Positions 1-9,070 of a DNA stretch of 64,000 bases are shown here, in pieces. This DNA comes from Pseudomonas mandelii (GTDB lineage Bacteria; Pseudomonadota; Gammaproteobacteria; Pseudomonadales; Pseudomonadaceae), in NCBI RefSeq assembly GCF_900106065.1, contig NZ_LT629796.1, positions 6,300,501 to 6,364,500 of the forward strand. Reading direction: 5' to 3'. Below the pieces are notes generated by a model that saw only the letters and a list, made by a program, of their open reading frames with translations, had not been told where the DNA came from and did not search any database. Position 1 is the stretch's first letter. Every line of letters begins with the position of its first letter. Both the position numbers and the translations under genes were made by a program.

Positions 1-316
1 TATCGCCTTCCATGATGCGACCCGTGAGCTTGACTCGCTTCTGGGTGGGTACCACGTCGAAGCTGCGCCCGATGCGCTTTGCTTCTATGAGCAACGCCAC
101 ATCTGCGGTTCGAATGATGTAGTCGGCGTACGTTGTACCTCCATCTTCGGAGACCCGCTCCTCGTAAGAAATGTCAGTGTCGTCCCACTCCAACACGTCC
201 TCTACGATTCTGTCGATCAGCTTTTTACGGGTTTCCGCTTCGTTGGCGTTGTGCAATACCAACTTTGCATGTGTGGTCAACAATCCGCTGGCAATGCTTT
301 CGATCCCATCCACCAT
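1..316 (-). CDS. Putative PD-(D/E)XK-type nuclease, N-terminal part (runs off window)
   Basis: Only the first 105 codons are in the window; the gene continues past base 1. The ATG at 316 follows a good ribosome site (AAAGGAGAG, about 5 nt away). The visible protein has a helical start with NEAETRKKLIDRIVEDVLEW, then a probable nuclease core: an acidic residue in TYADYII, a short strand, and ALLIEAKRIG, which fits the D...E-x-K signature of PD-(D/E)XK nucleases. This layout resembles the N-terminal domain of type I restriction R subunits and related orphan proteins. That family link is an inference from motif order; the catalytic assignment is reasonable but the full-length function (restriction, helicase fusion or other defence role) cannot be read from this piece. 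It is on the same strand as the PIN-like gene and the SLATT operon upstream. Confidence 0.6.
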   Translation of the reverse strand, partial: MVDGIESIASGLLTTHAKLVLHNANEAETRKKLIDRIVEDVLEWDDTDISYEERVSEDGGTTYADYIIRTADVALLIEAKRIGRSFDVVPTQKRVKLTGRIMEGD

Positions 317-657
317 CCCACTCTCCTTTACTGCAGATCCGTCAACGGCCGAGCAGCCTTATCACTGGTCTTGCGAGAGCATCGCCACCCCACTAACAAC
401 GAGCCATCCTAGCCCTCACGTGCTTTACGGTAAAGACGGCGAATGTCTGCGTTGTCGATGTGGTCCCAAGCTGTCAAGGAATGACGCTTGCGATCTATTG
501 GTCAGAACGAGCACACGTGTTGGGTCGCCTCTAGTTTTCAAGACAAAGAAATGACTGCTTTTGGGTCGAAAGCTGCCACTCGTAGGCGGCGGCCTTCAGC
601 CCATTGCAGCCTGTCAGTCGTAATATCAACGTTGATCCATAGTGATCCGCGGAATGC
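317..657. other. Intergenic stretch, no gene recognised
   Basis: About 340 bases between the nuclease-like gene and the PIN-like gene. Frames here have no ribosome site and no recognisable protein. The part near 550-605 resembles degraded copies of the Pseudomonas repeat also seen as a palindrome near 5955-6004, but no complete repeat arm is present. Confidence 0.4.
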
Positions 658-1500
658 TCAGGAGTCTACACAGCATTCAAAGAGTTCAGGGTGCTCCATA
701 AAGTGTAGATAATCCACCACCTCCGTTGGTACGCCAAGATATGAGTAGACGACGCGCGCTTTACTTGAAAAGCCTCCGTCATTGGTCACAAAGTAATCTG
801 CGTGCGCCGCATAAATAGCGTGTGAAACATCATGCATCCGCGACCTGGACTTTTTAACAGCATCAGGCTTATATCGGATTTCCTCGAGGTGATTGAATAC
901 CACCTCGAAAACGTGTTCCATGACTTCTTGCGATTTAGATATGCTTTCCCACGTATAATTAGTGACCCCCGCACGCGCGCATTTCTCTGCGAGCGAAAGA
1001 CTCGACTTCAACTTTTCCAACAGAGGGTTTTCATATTCTGGCTTACACAAAAAGTCCAGCGGCATATTAGCCATTACATTAGAAGTTGCACCCTTAGGGT
1101 CTTGGGCTTTAAATCCTTCGAGCATGCTTCGTTCTTTCGGGTCAAGGTAATAGTTTCTATCAGCGTGCTTCAACACACGATCGAGACATCTGGCAGGAAA
1201 CTCTCGTATGAATTTTGCCGGCTCACACCCTGTGCCTGGAAAAACTTCAAGATCCTCAGTGATTTTGGAAATAGTTATAGCTTTGTTAATTGTTTGTTTC
1301 GCAATTTTCTTGGCTTCAGCTTTATTCTGGCCCCTATTCCACATAAGAGAAGATCCAATATCCTCCAAATGCGCGGGACTGTAACAGAATCTATATGCAT
1401 CCCTTAGTTTATCAATACGCAAACGAACCCTAGGATCTTTGTTGTCGTGATAATAAGCAAACACATTGTAATCTAGGTAGATGAGCTTCTTGTTTGACAC
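658..1500 (-). CDS. PIN-like domain protein, 280 aa
   Basis: The protein opens with a hydrophobic strand ending in an acidic residue (KLIYLDYNVFAYY), as in PIN-type ribonucleases, and ends with a typical second half: SRMHDVSHAIYAAHADYFVTND, then F and K, then a final strand VPTEVV. Asp10, the MHDVSHA Asp and the VTND Asp are plausible metal ligands. The middle, about residues 60-200, is a helical insertion with no motif I know, making the protein about twice the size of a VapC toxin. The start is GTG at 1500; the site before it is weak. No antitoxin-like small gene is next to it. PIN proteins of this size are common in defence islands, and the position downstream of the SLATT operon suggests such a role, but RNA cleavage is not proven by sequence. 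Confidence 0.6.
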   Translation of the reverse strand: MSNKKLIYLDYNVFAYYHDNKDPRVRLRIDKLRDAYRFCYSPAHLEDIGSSLMWNRGQNKAEAKKIAKQTINKAITISKITEDLEVFPGTGCEPAKFIREFPARCLDRVLKHADRNYYLDPKERSMLEGFKAQDPKGATSNVMANMPLDFLCKPEYENPLLEKLKSSLSLAEKCARAGVTNYTWESISKSQEVMEHVFEVVFNHLEEIRYKPDAVKKSRSRMHDVSHAIYAAHADYFVTNDGGFSSKARVVYSYLGVPTEVVDYLHFMEHPELFECCVDS

Positions 1501-2491
1501 GTCATTCTCTCGAAATAATGAATAATGGTTTCTACCGATAAAATATAAAATATGCCAAACTTATAAGCCAAGCTCAACAGCTGTATTTTTTATCTCGCTT
1601 TACGACCGCAGGGAAAAGCAAATGACAGGTCATGATAGGAAACTGGTTATTCGTAGCTTTAATCCCCTAAGCAGGGCAAAAAATCGCCTAATTGCGGTCG
1701 ATCTGTTGCCGGTCACAGATTCAGATATCTTTAGTCCACCGGGGCGCAATGCCCAGATCACTGTATATTGGCTCAAGCATCTGCAGATCAAAAGGCCAAC
1801 ATCCAGGAAGGGAGCGTGATCGAGTTTTCACAAGAAAATATATAAGAGTGATTGCAGGAATACGATAGATCGCTTCTTTTGCATTTCTCTCCTCTATCTT
1901 GGCCTTGAGGACATTCGAAAATTTCTGTACAAAAGCGCCATACCCCTCGAGCCCATTACTCCCGATAGCAACTCGTAATTGGTCGATGATGTAATCATTT
2001 TCGCGAGACTTGGGCTCGAAAACAACAGCAGAAAGCTCTAAGGCATTTATTTTAGCCACCTCATCCTTAATAGCTTGGACAGTAGCGAGTGATGTTAAAG
2101 TACTTTTATTTGCCCTTAGCAGCATATCATCCGTTGTTTCCATAAGCGCCATGCTCTTGGCAAACAATCGATGAACATCGGGATGACTGGTTATATTTGA
2201 TTTATAAAGAGTATCGTGACTTAACTCAGCATAGGCGTGCTGAAGAAGAGTTCTAACCTGTATCTCACACTTGGTACCGACTGGTATCAGTACTCCCTCG
2301 TGAGATAACTCACTGTAGGATGTTACGATGAAATGGGCGGACTGATAGTCAAATATTCGAGGATCTTTTTCACGCCACTCATCGAATTCTTTACTACTCA
2401 TCGTGTGCCAGTGATCCGATGCCTCAATGAGCCTTGAGACCTCTACAATCTGATCAGACAACCCCAACACAAAGCGGGCTCCTACTTTATC

Positions 2492-3910
2492 GGCTCTTCG
2501 CATTTAAGGGTGTAGAAAAAATCTGACCGGCTGGAAAAGGAGTCGAGGATCTTAGAAAATGTAAGCTCTCACACCAACAAAAACTAAGCCCCCGACGTGA
2601 ACAATCTTACCTTTTCTAGCCCTGATCTTTCCAGCTTTTGCCAACTGAATAACCTCGGCCTGACTGCCACTGGACAACATCTTTGTGCAGAGCGCGCCGT
2701 CATCGAATGTCGTTTAACCAAAGCACCCGAGCCATGCCCCAAGTGCGGGGCTGCTGGTGTTTCACGCGGTACTGTCGATAGGCATCTTGCTCACACACCT
2801 TACGGACAACGACCAACCAGATTGCTGCTGCGTATCCGTCGCTGGCGTTGTGCTTGCGGCTGTTTCTGGCATGAAGATACAAACAGTGCAGCACCTCCAC
2901 GTTCAAAGCTTTCATATGGGGCGATACGCTGGGCATTAGCTGCCATCGTGCTGGATCATCTGTCGGTATCTCGTGTTGCGAGCCAGCTTGATGTTGCATG
3001 GCACACCGCTAATAATGCCATTATCAACGAAGGACGGCGCCTGCTTTTTAATGACTCGACACGTTTTGACGGTGTGACCGTGCTGGGCGTGGATGAGCAT
3101 GTTTGGCGACATACACGCTGTGGTGACAAGTACGTCACCATCGTGGTTGACCTTACGCCCGTGCGTAACAAAAACGGGCCGGCCCGCTTGCTCGATGTGC
3201 TGGAAGGCCGCTCCAAACAAGCCTTTAAGCAATGGCTACAGAGTCGCCCCAAATCGTGGCGTGACCAGATCGAAAGCATTGCCATGGACGGTTTTACGGG
3301 GTTTAAATCTGCAGCGCAAGAAGCCCTGCCTCAAGCCCAAACCGTGCTGGATCCTTTCCATGTCGTGCGCTGGGCAAGCAACATGCTGGATGAATGCCGC
3401 CGGCGTGTGCAACACGACATCCTGGGCCGCAGAGGGCGTAAAAATGACCCGCTCTACAAAAGCCGTCGAACGCTACTGACTCGGATCAGCTACCTGTCTG
3501 ACGCCAACAAAAAGCAACTGTTCCAGCTGTTTGCAGATGAGCACCACCTCGAAGTGGATTGCACCTGGAGCATGTACCAACGGGTGGTCAGCGCCTACAA
3601 CGAGCCGGATCGAAAACGTGGTAAAAAACTCATGGAAGAGGTCATAAATATCATTACAGCCAGCGACTTGCCCAAAGCGCTCATCGAGGTGAAAGGCTTG
3701 GGGGAAACGCTGAAAAAATACGCTGAGAGCATCCTTGCCTACTTCGACCGGCCAGGAACCAGCAACGGTCCAACAGAAGCTATCAACGGGCGACTTGAGC
3801 ACTTACGAGGTACCGCCTTGGGCTTTAGAAATTTAACCAATTACATAGCCAGGTGCTTGCTGAAGTCAGGAGGGTTTAGAAATCAGCTACACCCTTAAAT
3901 GCGAAGAGCC
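2492..3910. mobile_element. ISL3-family insertion sequence, complete, 1419 bp
   Basis: The ends are perfect 24-bp inverted repeats beginning GGCTCTTCGCATTTAAGG, the GGCTCTT start seen in ISL3-family elements such as the IS1207 group. Identical 8-bp direct repeats ACTTTATC flank it at 2484-2491 and 3911-3918, the duplication length expected for ISL3. It carries one transposase gene and interrupts the synthetase gene in the opposite orientation. The clean ends and intact reading frame suggest a recent insertion. Confidence 0.93.
2597..3898 (+). CDS. tnpA: ISL3-family transposase
   Basis: 433-residue DDE transposase that moves the surrounding element. The N-terminal part has a zinc-ribbon pattern (CPKCGAAG, then CACGCFW) for binding the ends. 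The catalytic triad is visible as VLGVDEHVW, then VLDPFHVVRWA with AMDGFTGFK before it, and a Glu in NGPTEAINGRLE, the usual ISL3 arrangement. The start is GTG at 2597. The reading frame is intact, so the enzyme is probably functional. Confidence 0.93.
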   Translation: MNNLTFSSPDLSSFCQLNNLGLTATGQHLCAERAVIECRLTKAPEPCPKCGAAGVSRGTVDRHLAHTPYGQRPTRLLLRIRRWRCACGCFWHEDTNSAAPPRSKLSYGAIRWALAAIVLDHLSVSRVASQLDVAWHTANNAIINEGRRLLFNDSTRFDGVTVLGVDEHVWRHTRCGDKYVTIVVDLTPVRNKNGPARLLDVLEGRSKQAFKQWLQSRPKSWRDQIESIAMDGFTGFKSAAQEALPQAQTVLDPFHVVRWASNMLDECRRRVQHDILGRRGRKNDPLYKSRRTLLTRISYLSDANKKQLFQLFADEHHLEVDCTWSMYQRVVSAYNEPDRKRGKKLMEEVINIITASDLPKALIEVKGLGETLKKYAESILAYFDRPGTSNGPTEAINGRLEHLRGTALGFRNLTNYIARCLLKSGGFRNQLHP

Positions 3911-4148
3911 ACTTTATCTGTAATATCCTCATAGTTGGAGAACCAGCCTTTGTTAAGCACAAATGCCTTAGCGATCAGTGAGCTCTCGTCCTTAACCCTG
4001 ACCTCAGGCGGGATTTTCACCCACTTCTGATAGGCCTGAGTGCCAAAAGTACAGGTGATAGCTTCTGTTATTTTTTCAACGACAAATTGGCCCCAAGCCT
4101 TAAGGTATGGGGCCTCACTTCGGAACCGACTGAGGTAATCTTCCTCTG

Positions 4149-5207
4149 TCATTTGTCCTGGCTCACAAGAGCTCCTTGGATCATCAGCGTTGTGTGCGTT
4201 TGAGTTGTTTCGACCACCTTCACAAGCTCTGCAAACGTATCAGCCGGCGCGGTGATCTTGACATCATTGGTGAAGCTTAGCTTGCGACGGGCCAATTTCC
4301 TGTTGATCGCCTTGGTATCTTTGACAATCGCAGAGTCAGGAAAGCCTTTCCTTCCCATGTAACCCACAAAATCATCCGATTCCTCAGGGCTCATATAACG
4401 CTCAGCGAATTCGGTACCTTCGATTGTGGTCGACGTATCCGTCTTGAGGTAGGTGTACAACGCTTGTTGCAAGTCGATTTTTCGCTCCGGTGGCACATCC
4501 ATCCCTCCGATAAATTCGGCGGTGTAATCGAAAAAATCGCGGGTCCGCTGCACCGCGTTGTCCGGAATTCTGAGCCCTAAGAAGCTGGAGTAAAAATATT
4601 TCGCAGCTTGACGATCGTCATCGGATTTTATATTGCTGTCGAATACATGCGCATTAAGGTCAACAACCACTCCGCTAGTTTTGGAAACCGTTTCGTAAAA
4701 AATACCGATCTTATAAAGTTTAGATTGCGGGGTGAGGATCAGGTTTTCAAGGTAAGCGAGAGTGATCTTGCCATCCTCTTCCGTTTCTGTGAAACCAGCT
4801 TGCTGTTCGGCCTTGATAATGATCAAGCACCGCTTGTTGTCTGTGTCCGTGGTTCCAGAAATAATCACCAAAGTGCCGCCAGGCCAGCGTTTGCTGGTGT
4901 GGATGGAAGTATGGTGGTGGGCAATCGCTGCCGAGGTGGTAATAAATCCCCGATCAGATGCTTGAACTAGTTGCTTAGAGTACTCGTAGCAACTCGCAGT
5001 CGTTTTGCTGGAGACATCCATTGCCAACGACCCTGACCCTGTCCCGAGAACCTTGCTGACCCGCTCCTGAAGCATTTGCTTACCCGCTTGATCGAGGGTA
5101 GTCAACTCAAGGCTGATTGTGGCGGGCGTAGCGCCATGCTCATTAGGCTTATGTACGTTATGCAAAATAATGCGATCAAAGATCAAGTTGTTGAATGGAT
5201 TGCTCAT
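4149..5207 (-). CDS. NA37/YejK-like nucleoid-associated protein in SLATT operon
   Basis: 352 residues, close to the roughly 335 of the YejK/NdpA (NA37) nucleoid-associated family. The best matching stretch is the second half: AAKYFYSSFLGL, then RTRDFFDYTAEFI, then DLQQALYTYLKT and GTEFAERYM, which parallels the YejK pattern of a conserved FLG block, a helical DDFTAE-like segment and a QQVYSY helix. The N-terminal half is a beta-rich domain. YejK itself binds DNA; here the gene lies between a SLATT membrane gene and a nucleotide synthetase with 4-base ATGA overlaps on both sides (5204-5207 and 4149-4152), so translation is probably coupled and the three products should work together. A DNA- or nucleic-acid-sensing role is an inference from family and context. 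Confidence 0.72.
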   Translation of the reverse strand: MSNPFNNLIFDRIILHNVHKPNEHGATPATISLELTTLDQAGKQMLQERVSKVLGTGSGSLAMDVSSKTTASCYEYSKQLVQASDRGFITTSAAIAHHHTSIHTSKRWPGGTLVIISGTTDTDNKRCLIIIKAEQQAGFTETEEDGKITLAYLENLILTPQSKLYKIGIFYETVSKTSGVVVDLNAHVFDSNIKSDDDRQAAKYFYSSFLGLRIPDNAVQRTRDFFDYTAEFIGGMDVPPERKIDLQQALYTYLKTDTSTTIEGTEFAERYMSPEESDDFVGYMGRKGFPDSAIVKDTKAINRKLARRKLSFTNDVKITAPADTFAELVKVVETTQTHTTLMIQGALVSQDK

Positions 5208-5680
5208 TGACCATTCCTCTTCAACGCAGCGTCATAGACCCGCTTTGATACACTCGGACTTTCTGTTGCCAGTTTGTTCAACTCGGACTCAGCCTCCTTC
5301 AACCGGATTTCCTTTTCAGAACTTTCGAGTGCCATGGCTAACTCCAGTTTCCGACGGACATGGCCATAGCCAGCCCCAGAAATTCGGTGAAGGTTCGTGC
5401 GATCTTCAAGTTTCAAAAAAGTTTGTAATGAGGAGAGAATTGCTGCCAGCAGCGTGAAGAGAGCGAGCAACACTTTGGATACATCCCCAAGCGTCGCCAA
5501 TAATGTGGTGGCACCTGCAATTGCAGTGATGCCGATGGTTAGCATACCCAGCCAGCGGTGGACCGAGCTTAGACGCTCTGCCATTAACTGATGCGACAGC
5601 TGTGACTCTCTGGATCGCTTGAGCCAGCGCTGCAAAACTTCAGCGCTGCTCCGAAACTCTAGTTCAGAACTCATGTACAT
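5204..5680 (-). CDS. SLATT-domain two-TM protein (predicted membrane effector)
   Basis: 158 residues with an N-terminal helix, two adjacent hydrophobic segments (about residues 44-62 and 68-88: WLGMLTIGITAIAGATTLLA and VLLALFTLLAAILSSLQTF) and a basic/amphipathic helix with LHRISGAGYGHVRRKLE, the characteristic arrangement of SLATT domains. The family is predicted to form membrane pores in nucleotide-signal-dependent abortive defence. It is the first gene of the operon; its stop overlaps the NA37-like start. The ATG at 5680 or the internal ATG two codons later could be used. The coupling of a SLATT effector to a RelA/SpoT-type synthetase rather than a cGAS-like cyclase is the unusual aspect. 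Family call is confident; pore formation is inference. Confidence 0.8.
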   Translation of the reverse strand: MYMSSELEFRSSAEVLQRWLKRSRESQLSHQLMAERLSSVHRWLGMLTIGITAIAGATTLLATLGDVSKVLLALFTLLAAILSSLQTFLKLEDRTNLHRISGAGYGHVRRKLELAMALESSEKEIRLKEAESELNKLATESPSVSKRVYDAALKRNGQ

Positions 5681-6116
5681 CCCTTAGTGTAAAAATGCGA
5701 GGAAGGGATGGACGCAACTAGCTTAGACGTCCCTGCCAAGCGTGGAAATCAAACGTATCACAAGCAATGGCTCTTTAGCATCATCATTTCCTTCGTTACC
5801 AACTTGGAGAATCACTGGCGCACGATCTCGCAGATTTCCGGGGCAACGATCCGCACGGCCAGGAAACTCTACGTTCATACAGCTTTTCTGCGCAAGTCGA
5901 CGCGAGACTAGGCGGAAGATGGCCTTGGCCGATAGTCGTTCTACACGAAAGGCAGCTATTGGCCGTTTTCTGCCTGTCACGACGGGCAGAAAACGGCCAA
6001 TAGCGGACTTTTAGAGAAGGAGAGAGATCAATCCCCCTTTGTTGTCCTGAGCATGAGATATACCGGGGCAGCCATTCCCCCCACCTTTCAGGCTAGTGCA
6101 GAGAGCCCACCAAGAC
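5681..6116. other. Intergenic region upstream of the SLATT operon
   Basis: About 436 bases holding the operon's presumed promoter and a strong palindrome (5955-6004). No convincing coding frame or RNA gene was seen. The region lies between the operon start and the stop of the IS21-truncated gene, both on the minus strand. Confidence 0.4.
5955..6004. repeat. 20-bp perfect inverted repeat with 10-bp loop
   Basis: Arms 5955-5974 and 5985-6004 are exactly complementary and contain TTGGCCGTTTTCTGCC and its complement. Degenerate relatives occur at about 10218-10256. It could form a stem-loop RNA or be a remnant of a small mobile repeat; there is no T-run directly after it that would make it a canonical terminator. 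Confidence 0.75.
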
Positions 6117-6489
6117 TCACACCCCTCGTCGTCGGGAATACTCAAAGAGCCGATGATACCGGGCGTCCTGGGTCAAATCTGGAGTTGCCTGCACGATTGC
6201 ATCCAGGCATTGCCCCAACTCACGAGGCGCCCACGGAAGGTCATCAATAATGACATTCAGCAGCCGCAAGGCATCTAATGGAAACCGGCTGCATAGCTTG
6301 GACTCAAGCAATCGACGCACGACGTAATGCGGATGCTCGATCGAGTGCAACCAGTCCTGCACAGCCGTCAAGGCGACGGGGAACTCAGAGCCCGCGGCAG
6401 TGCTCAATCGAACGAGAGATTCAGCAATGCTTGGGCTAGCAAGGTCGCGGAATTTTGGCCAGACGTGCTGCCAGAATGGCTGGATGCGG
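6117..6489 (-). pseudogene. C-terminal fragment of a larger protein, cut by IS21
   Basis: About 124 codons of good coding sequence run from the IS21 end to the stop at 6117. The fragment is helical with IEHPHYVVRRLLESKLC and DDLPWAPRELGQCLDAIV and a basic end EYSRRRGV. It resembles the C-terminal helical region (DUF4020-like) I associate with large SIR2-type or ATPase defence proteins, but this link is weak and from memory. Everything upstream of the fragment has been lost; the sequence on the far side of the IS is not the other half. Confidence 0.5.
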
Positions 6490-6659
6490 TGTTGGCGCTG
6501 ATTGAAAACTGACCCACCCTGCCGATTGAAAATTGACCCAGGGCGGATTGCTGATTTTTGTCCCAGCAATTGTGGATAAAGCTTAGCAGTAGTGTCCTGG
6601 TTGAAGACGCATCGGGCCCCACCGCATGTAGGCATGCGGCAGGGTGTTTACGGTGCAGA

Positions 6660-7463
6660 TCAGAACGGTTCATCGTCCTCGATACCATCTTCGCCCTTGC
6701 GCTTTCGTTCTCGCGATTTGATCTTTGTCTGGGCGGCCAAGGTGCTATGTTGCAGGCGGTAGGACTCGTTGCCCGTTTCGACGATATGGCAGTGGTGTGT
6801 CAGTCGATCCAGCAACGCTGTGGTCATCTTGGCGTCGCCAAATACACTCGACCATTCCGAGAAGCTGAGGTTGGTGGTGATGACCACGCTGGTGTGCTCG
6901 TACAGTTTTGAAAGCAGGTGAAATAACAGCGCGCCACCACTCTGACTGAAGGGCAAATACCCAAGCTCATCGAGTATCACCAGGTCTGTCCGAAGCAGTC
7001 CCTGGGCGATTCGGCCTGCCTTACCATCGTACTTTTCACGCTCCAGCAGGTTGACGAGATCGACCGTGGAGAAGAACCGTACTCGTTTGTTATGAGTGGT
7101 GATTCCGGACACGGCCAAGGCACTGGCCAAGTGTGTTTTTCCGGTTCCAGGCCCACCGATGAACACGACATTTTGCGCAGTCTCCGTAAACTCAAGGCTG
7201 GATAATTCCTGGACCAGACGGGCATCAGCACTGGAAGCGCTGAAGTCAAAGCCAGCTAAATCACGGTGCATGGGGAGCTTTGCCATGTTCATCTGATGAT
7301 TCACAGAGCGCACGGCGCGATCTGCCTGCTCCTGTTGGAGCAGATGCTCAAGTAGCCATTTCGAGGATGCCGTCGAAGCTTCTCCCTGGGCCGCCAGTTC
7401 TTCCCAAGCCTGCGCCATGCCATGCAGACGCAGTTCTTTAAGTTCTGCCATCAAGTCACGCAT
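6660..7463 (-). CDS. istB: IS21 helper ATPase IstB
   Basis: 267-residue AAA+ ATPase that assists IstA in target selection. Walker A is GGPGTGKTH, Walker B is [12 protein letters not shown], and the [13 protein letters not shown] and [10 protein letters not shown] blocks are typical of IstB. I place the start at ATG 7463 because AGGAGAG lies just upstream and the ATG overlaps the IstA stop (ATGCGTGA), the usual coupled arrangement in IS21; frames upstream without such a site are unlikely starts. The gene is intact. Confidence 0.9.
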   Translation of the reverse strand: MRDLMAELKELRLHGMAQAWEELAAQGEASTASSKWLLEHLLQQEQADRAVRSVNHQMNMAKLPMHRDLAGFDFSASSADARLVQELSSLEFTETAQNVVFIGGPGTGKTHLASALAVSGITTHNKRVRFFSTVDLVNLLEREKYDGKAGRIAQGLLRTDLVILDELGYLPFSQSGGALLFHLLSKLYEHTSVVITTNLSFSEWSSVFGDAKMTTALLDRLTHHCHIVETGNESYRLQHSTLAAQTKIKSRERKRKGEDGIEDDEPF

Positions 7464-8964
7464 TGCGGCTCTCCTCATCTGTTGTACGGAGTTGGTCATA
7501 TCGGGCCGTGTTGGCAACGGGAGCCACCTTGAGTTGCAGGCTGGTTTCTACGGAAGGCGGTGGTGCAGTAGCGGTGAGTCGGGCGAGAACATTTAAGATG
7601 TGATCGGCGCTCAGACTTCCCGACTCAAGCACCAGTTCTACCGCTACCAGCACCGGGTCAAGACCGGCGATGGGCACGGCAGCGAGCACCTGCGTCATGA
7701 TTCGATCACCGTTGCTGTGACGTCTCAGGCCCCGTTTGAGAAGCCGCAACGGATTGGGCAGATCGGCAAACGGTGCGCCATTGCGCAGTGCACCCGGCTT
7801 GCGTTCGATGAGTGGGATGTAATGCTGCCAGTCAAAACTGACCTGATCTCGATCAAAGAGGCGCTCGTGGCTGGCAATCATTGCGTCATCGGCGATGACC
7901 ACGATCCGGGATGGGTAAAGACGGCTGCTGACCCACTGGCCGACTCGTTCACAAGGCACCGAATAGCGATTTCGCGCCACGCTGATCAGGCAGGTGCTGG
8001 AGACCCGTACGGTGCGCTCGACGTAGCCATCAAAGGCCGTCGGCATCGGCATCATTTCGACCTGCTCCAGCTCCAAAACTTCCGCCACCGTAAGTCCGTT
8101 GTACTGCGGATGCAGCAGCTCGCTCCAGAGCGCACGACAGCGTTGGCCGAGCCAGGCATTCAGTTCCTCGAAGGTGTGGAACATGCAGTTTTGAGCATCA
8201 AGCCAAATGCGTCGTCGACTGTCTTGAACGTTCTTCTCGACAATGCCCTTTTCCCAGCCAGAGGCTACGTTGCAGAAATCCGGATCGAACAGGTAGTGCG
8301 CACACATCACGGAAAACCGGGCATTGACCGTGCGGCCCTTGCCTTTATTGACCTTGTCGACAGCCGTTTTCATGTTGTCGTAGATGCCGCGACGCGGCAC
8401 GCCACCTAACGCTCCGAACGAGCGTGTATGTGCATCGAATAGCATCTCGTGACCTTGGCTAGGGTACGCAACCAACCAGAATGCGCGACTGGCGCACAGC
8501 TTCATGTGGGAGACCTGGATGCGTCGAAACAGGCCTCCGATCAGCAGCCCTTCTTCGCTCCAGTCAAATTGAAAAGCTTCACCGAGCGCAAACGTCAGCG
8601 GTACAAAAGCGCGTAAAGACTTGCCTTGTTCACCTCGCCACGAGCGTACAAACGCCGTGAGCTGGCTGTAGCCGCCGTCATAACCCTCGGCCTTGATCTG
8701 CTCGAAAAGTGCTTTGGCGCTTCTGCGATTGTGCTTTGCCCGGAACGAATCGGCTTTCAGCGCCTGTTCCAGCGTCTCGCGGAAAGGGCTGAGTTTGTTG
8801 AAGGTTGCGCACCGCTGGTACGCCGGCTGAGTAGCTTCGGGCGCTCTGACCCATTTTCGGATGGTGTTTCTCGACAGCCCGGTACGCTTGGCTATCTGGT
8901 GCAGCGAGAGCTTGTCGCGGAAGTACATCCGCCGGATTTTTCCCAACATTTCCATGCTGATCAC
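7456..8964 (-). CDS. istA: IS21 transposase IstA
   Basis: 502-residue DDE transposase. The N-terminal HTH reads [21 protein letters not shown]. The catalytic core begins with [12 protein letters not shown] and continues with [15 protein letters not shown] and an acidic-rich end ([19 protein letters not shown]), giving the D-D-E pattern. A C-terminal beta-barrel-like part ([11 protein letters not shown]) follows, as in other IstA proteins. Length is normal for the family and the frame is uninterrupted. Confidence 0.92.
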   Translation of the reverse strand: MISMEMLGKIRRMYFRDKLSLHQIAKRTGLSRNTIRKWVRAPEATQPAYQRCATFNKLSPFRETLEQALKADSFRAKHNRRSAKALFEQIKAEGYDGGYSQLTAFVRSWRGEQGKSLRAFVPLTFALGEAFQFDWSEEGLLIGGLFRRIQVSHMKLCASRAFWLVAYPSQGHEMLFDAHTRSFGALGGVPRRGIYDNMKTAVDKVNKGKGRTVNARFSVMCAHYLFDPDFCNVASGWEKGIVEKNVQDSRRRIWLDAQNCMFHTFEELNAWLGQRCRALWSELLHPQYNGLTVAEVLELEQVEMMPMPTAFDGYVERTVRVSSTCLISVARNRYSVPCERVGQWVSSRLYPSRIVVIADDAMIASHERLFDRDQVSFDWQHYIPLIERKPGALRNGAPFADLPNPLRLLKRGLRRHSNGDRIMTQVLAAVPIAGLDPVLVAVELVLESGSLSADHILNVLARLTATAPPPSVETSLQLKVAPVANTARYDQLRTTDEESRNA

Positions 8965-9070
8965 CCTGTGTTCTCCTGCTCGGAAAGTGAGCAGAAGCAG
9001 TTGAACACCTGGGTCAGTTTTCAGTCGGCAGAACAGCCTTTACTGGGTCAGTTTTCGGTCAGCGGCAACA

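Larger units (their letters stand above)
1721..4152 (-). pseudogene. RelA/SpoT-type nucleotide synthetase (no HD domain), split by ISL3 element
   Basis: The gene is in two pieces, 4152-3911 and 2483-1721. Removing the insertion (2492-3910) and one copy of the 8-bp duplication restores one frame of 334 codons, with the join reading DITDKVGARFVLG. The restored protein has RelA/SpoT synthetase landmarks in order: RVKDESSLIAK (R-x-K...K of the nucleotide site), DKVGARFV (metal Asp), YQSAHFIV (G-loop region) and EIQVRT (catalytic Glu), followed by HAYAELSHD and about 150 helical residues. There is no HD hydrolase domain before it, so it resembles a small alarmone synthetase or toxSAS-like enzyme that would pyrophosphorylate GTP, ATP or another nucleotide. 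Its ATG overlaps the stop of the NA37-like gene by 4 bases. The insertion separates the R/K motif and metal Asp from the G-loop and catalytic Glu, so it should be inactive as it stands. Confidence 0.8.
6490..9070. mobile_element. IS21-family insertion sequence, 2.58 kb
   Basis: Both ends begin with TGTTG and match over about 27 bases (TGTTGGCGCTGATTGAAAAC on the left against TGTTGCCGCTGACCGAAAAC on the right), followed by repeated internal copies of GAAAACTGACCC, the multiple terminal repeats typical of IS21. It carries istA and istB on the minus strand. The bases just outside (GATGCGG left, CGCTGCC right) show no clear direct repeat, so the element probably sits at a deletion or recombination junction rather than at a simple insertion. 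Confidence 0.85.

Noticed and set aside
2489..3915. Synthetase gene interrupted at a composite transposon
   Set aside because: Only one transposase and one pair of 24-bp ends with 8-bp duplications are present; it is a single IS.
1721..4152. Two independent genes on either side of the ISL3 element
   Set aside because: Removing the IS and one target duplication gives a single continuous RelA/SpoT-type frame with motifs in correct order.
6499..9061. IS21 ends placed at TGATTG / TGACCG
   Set aside because: The inverted repeat continues nine bases further out on both sides to a TGTTG terminus, which fits the family's TGT ends better.
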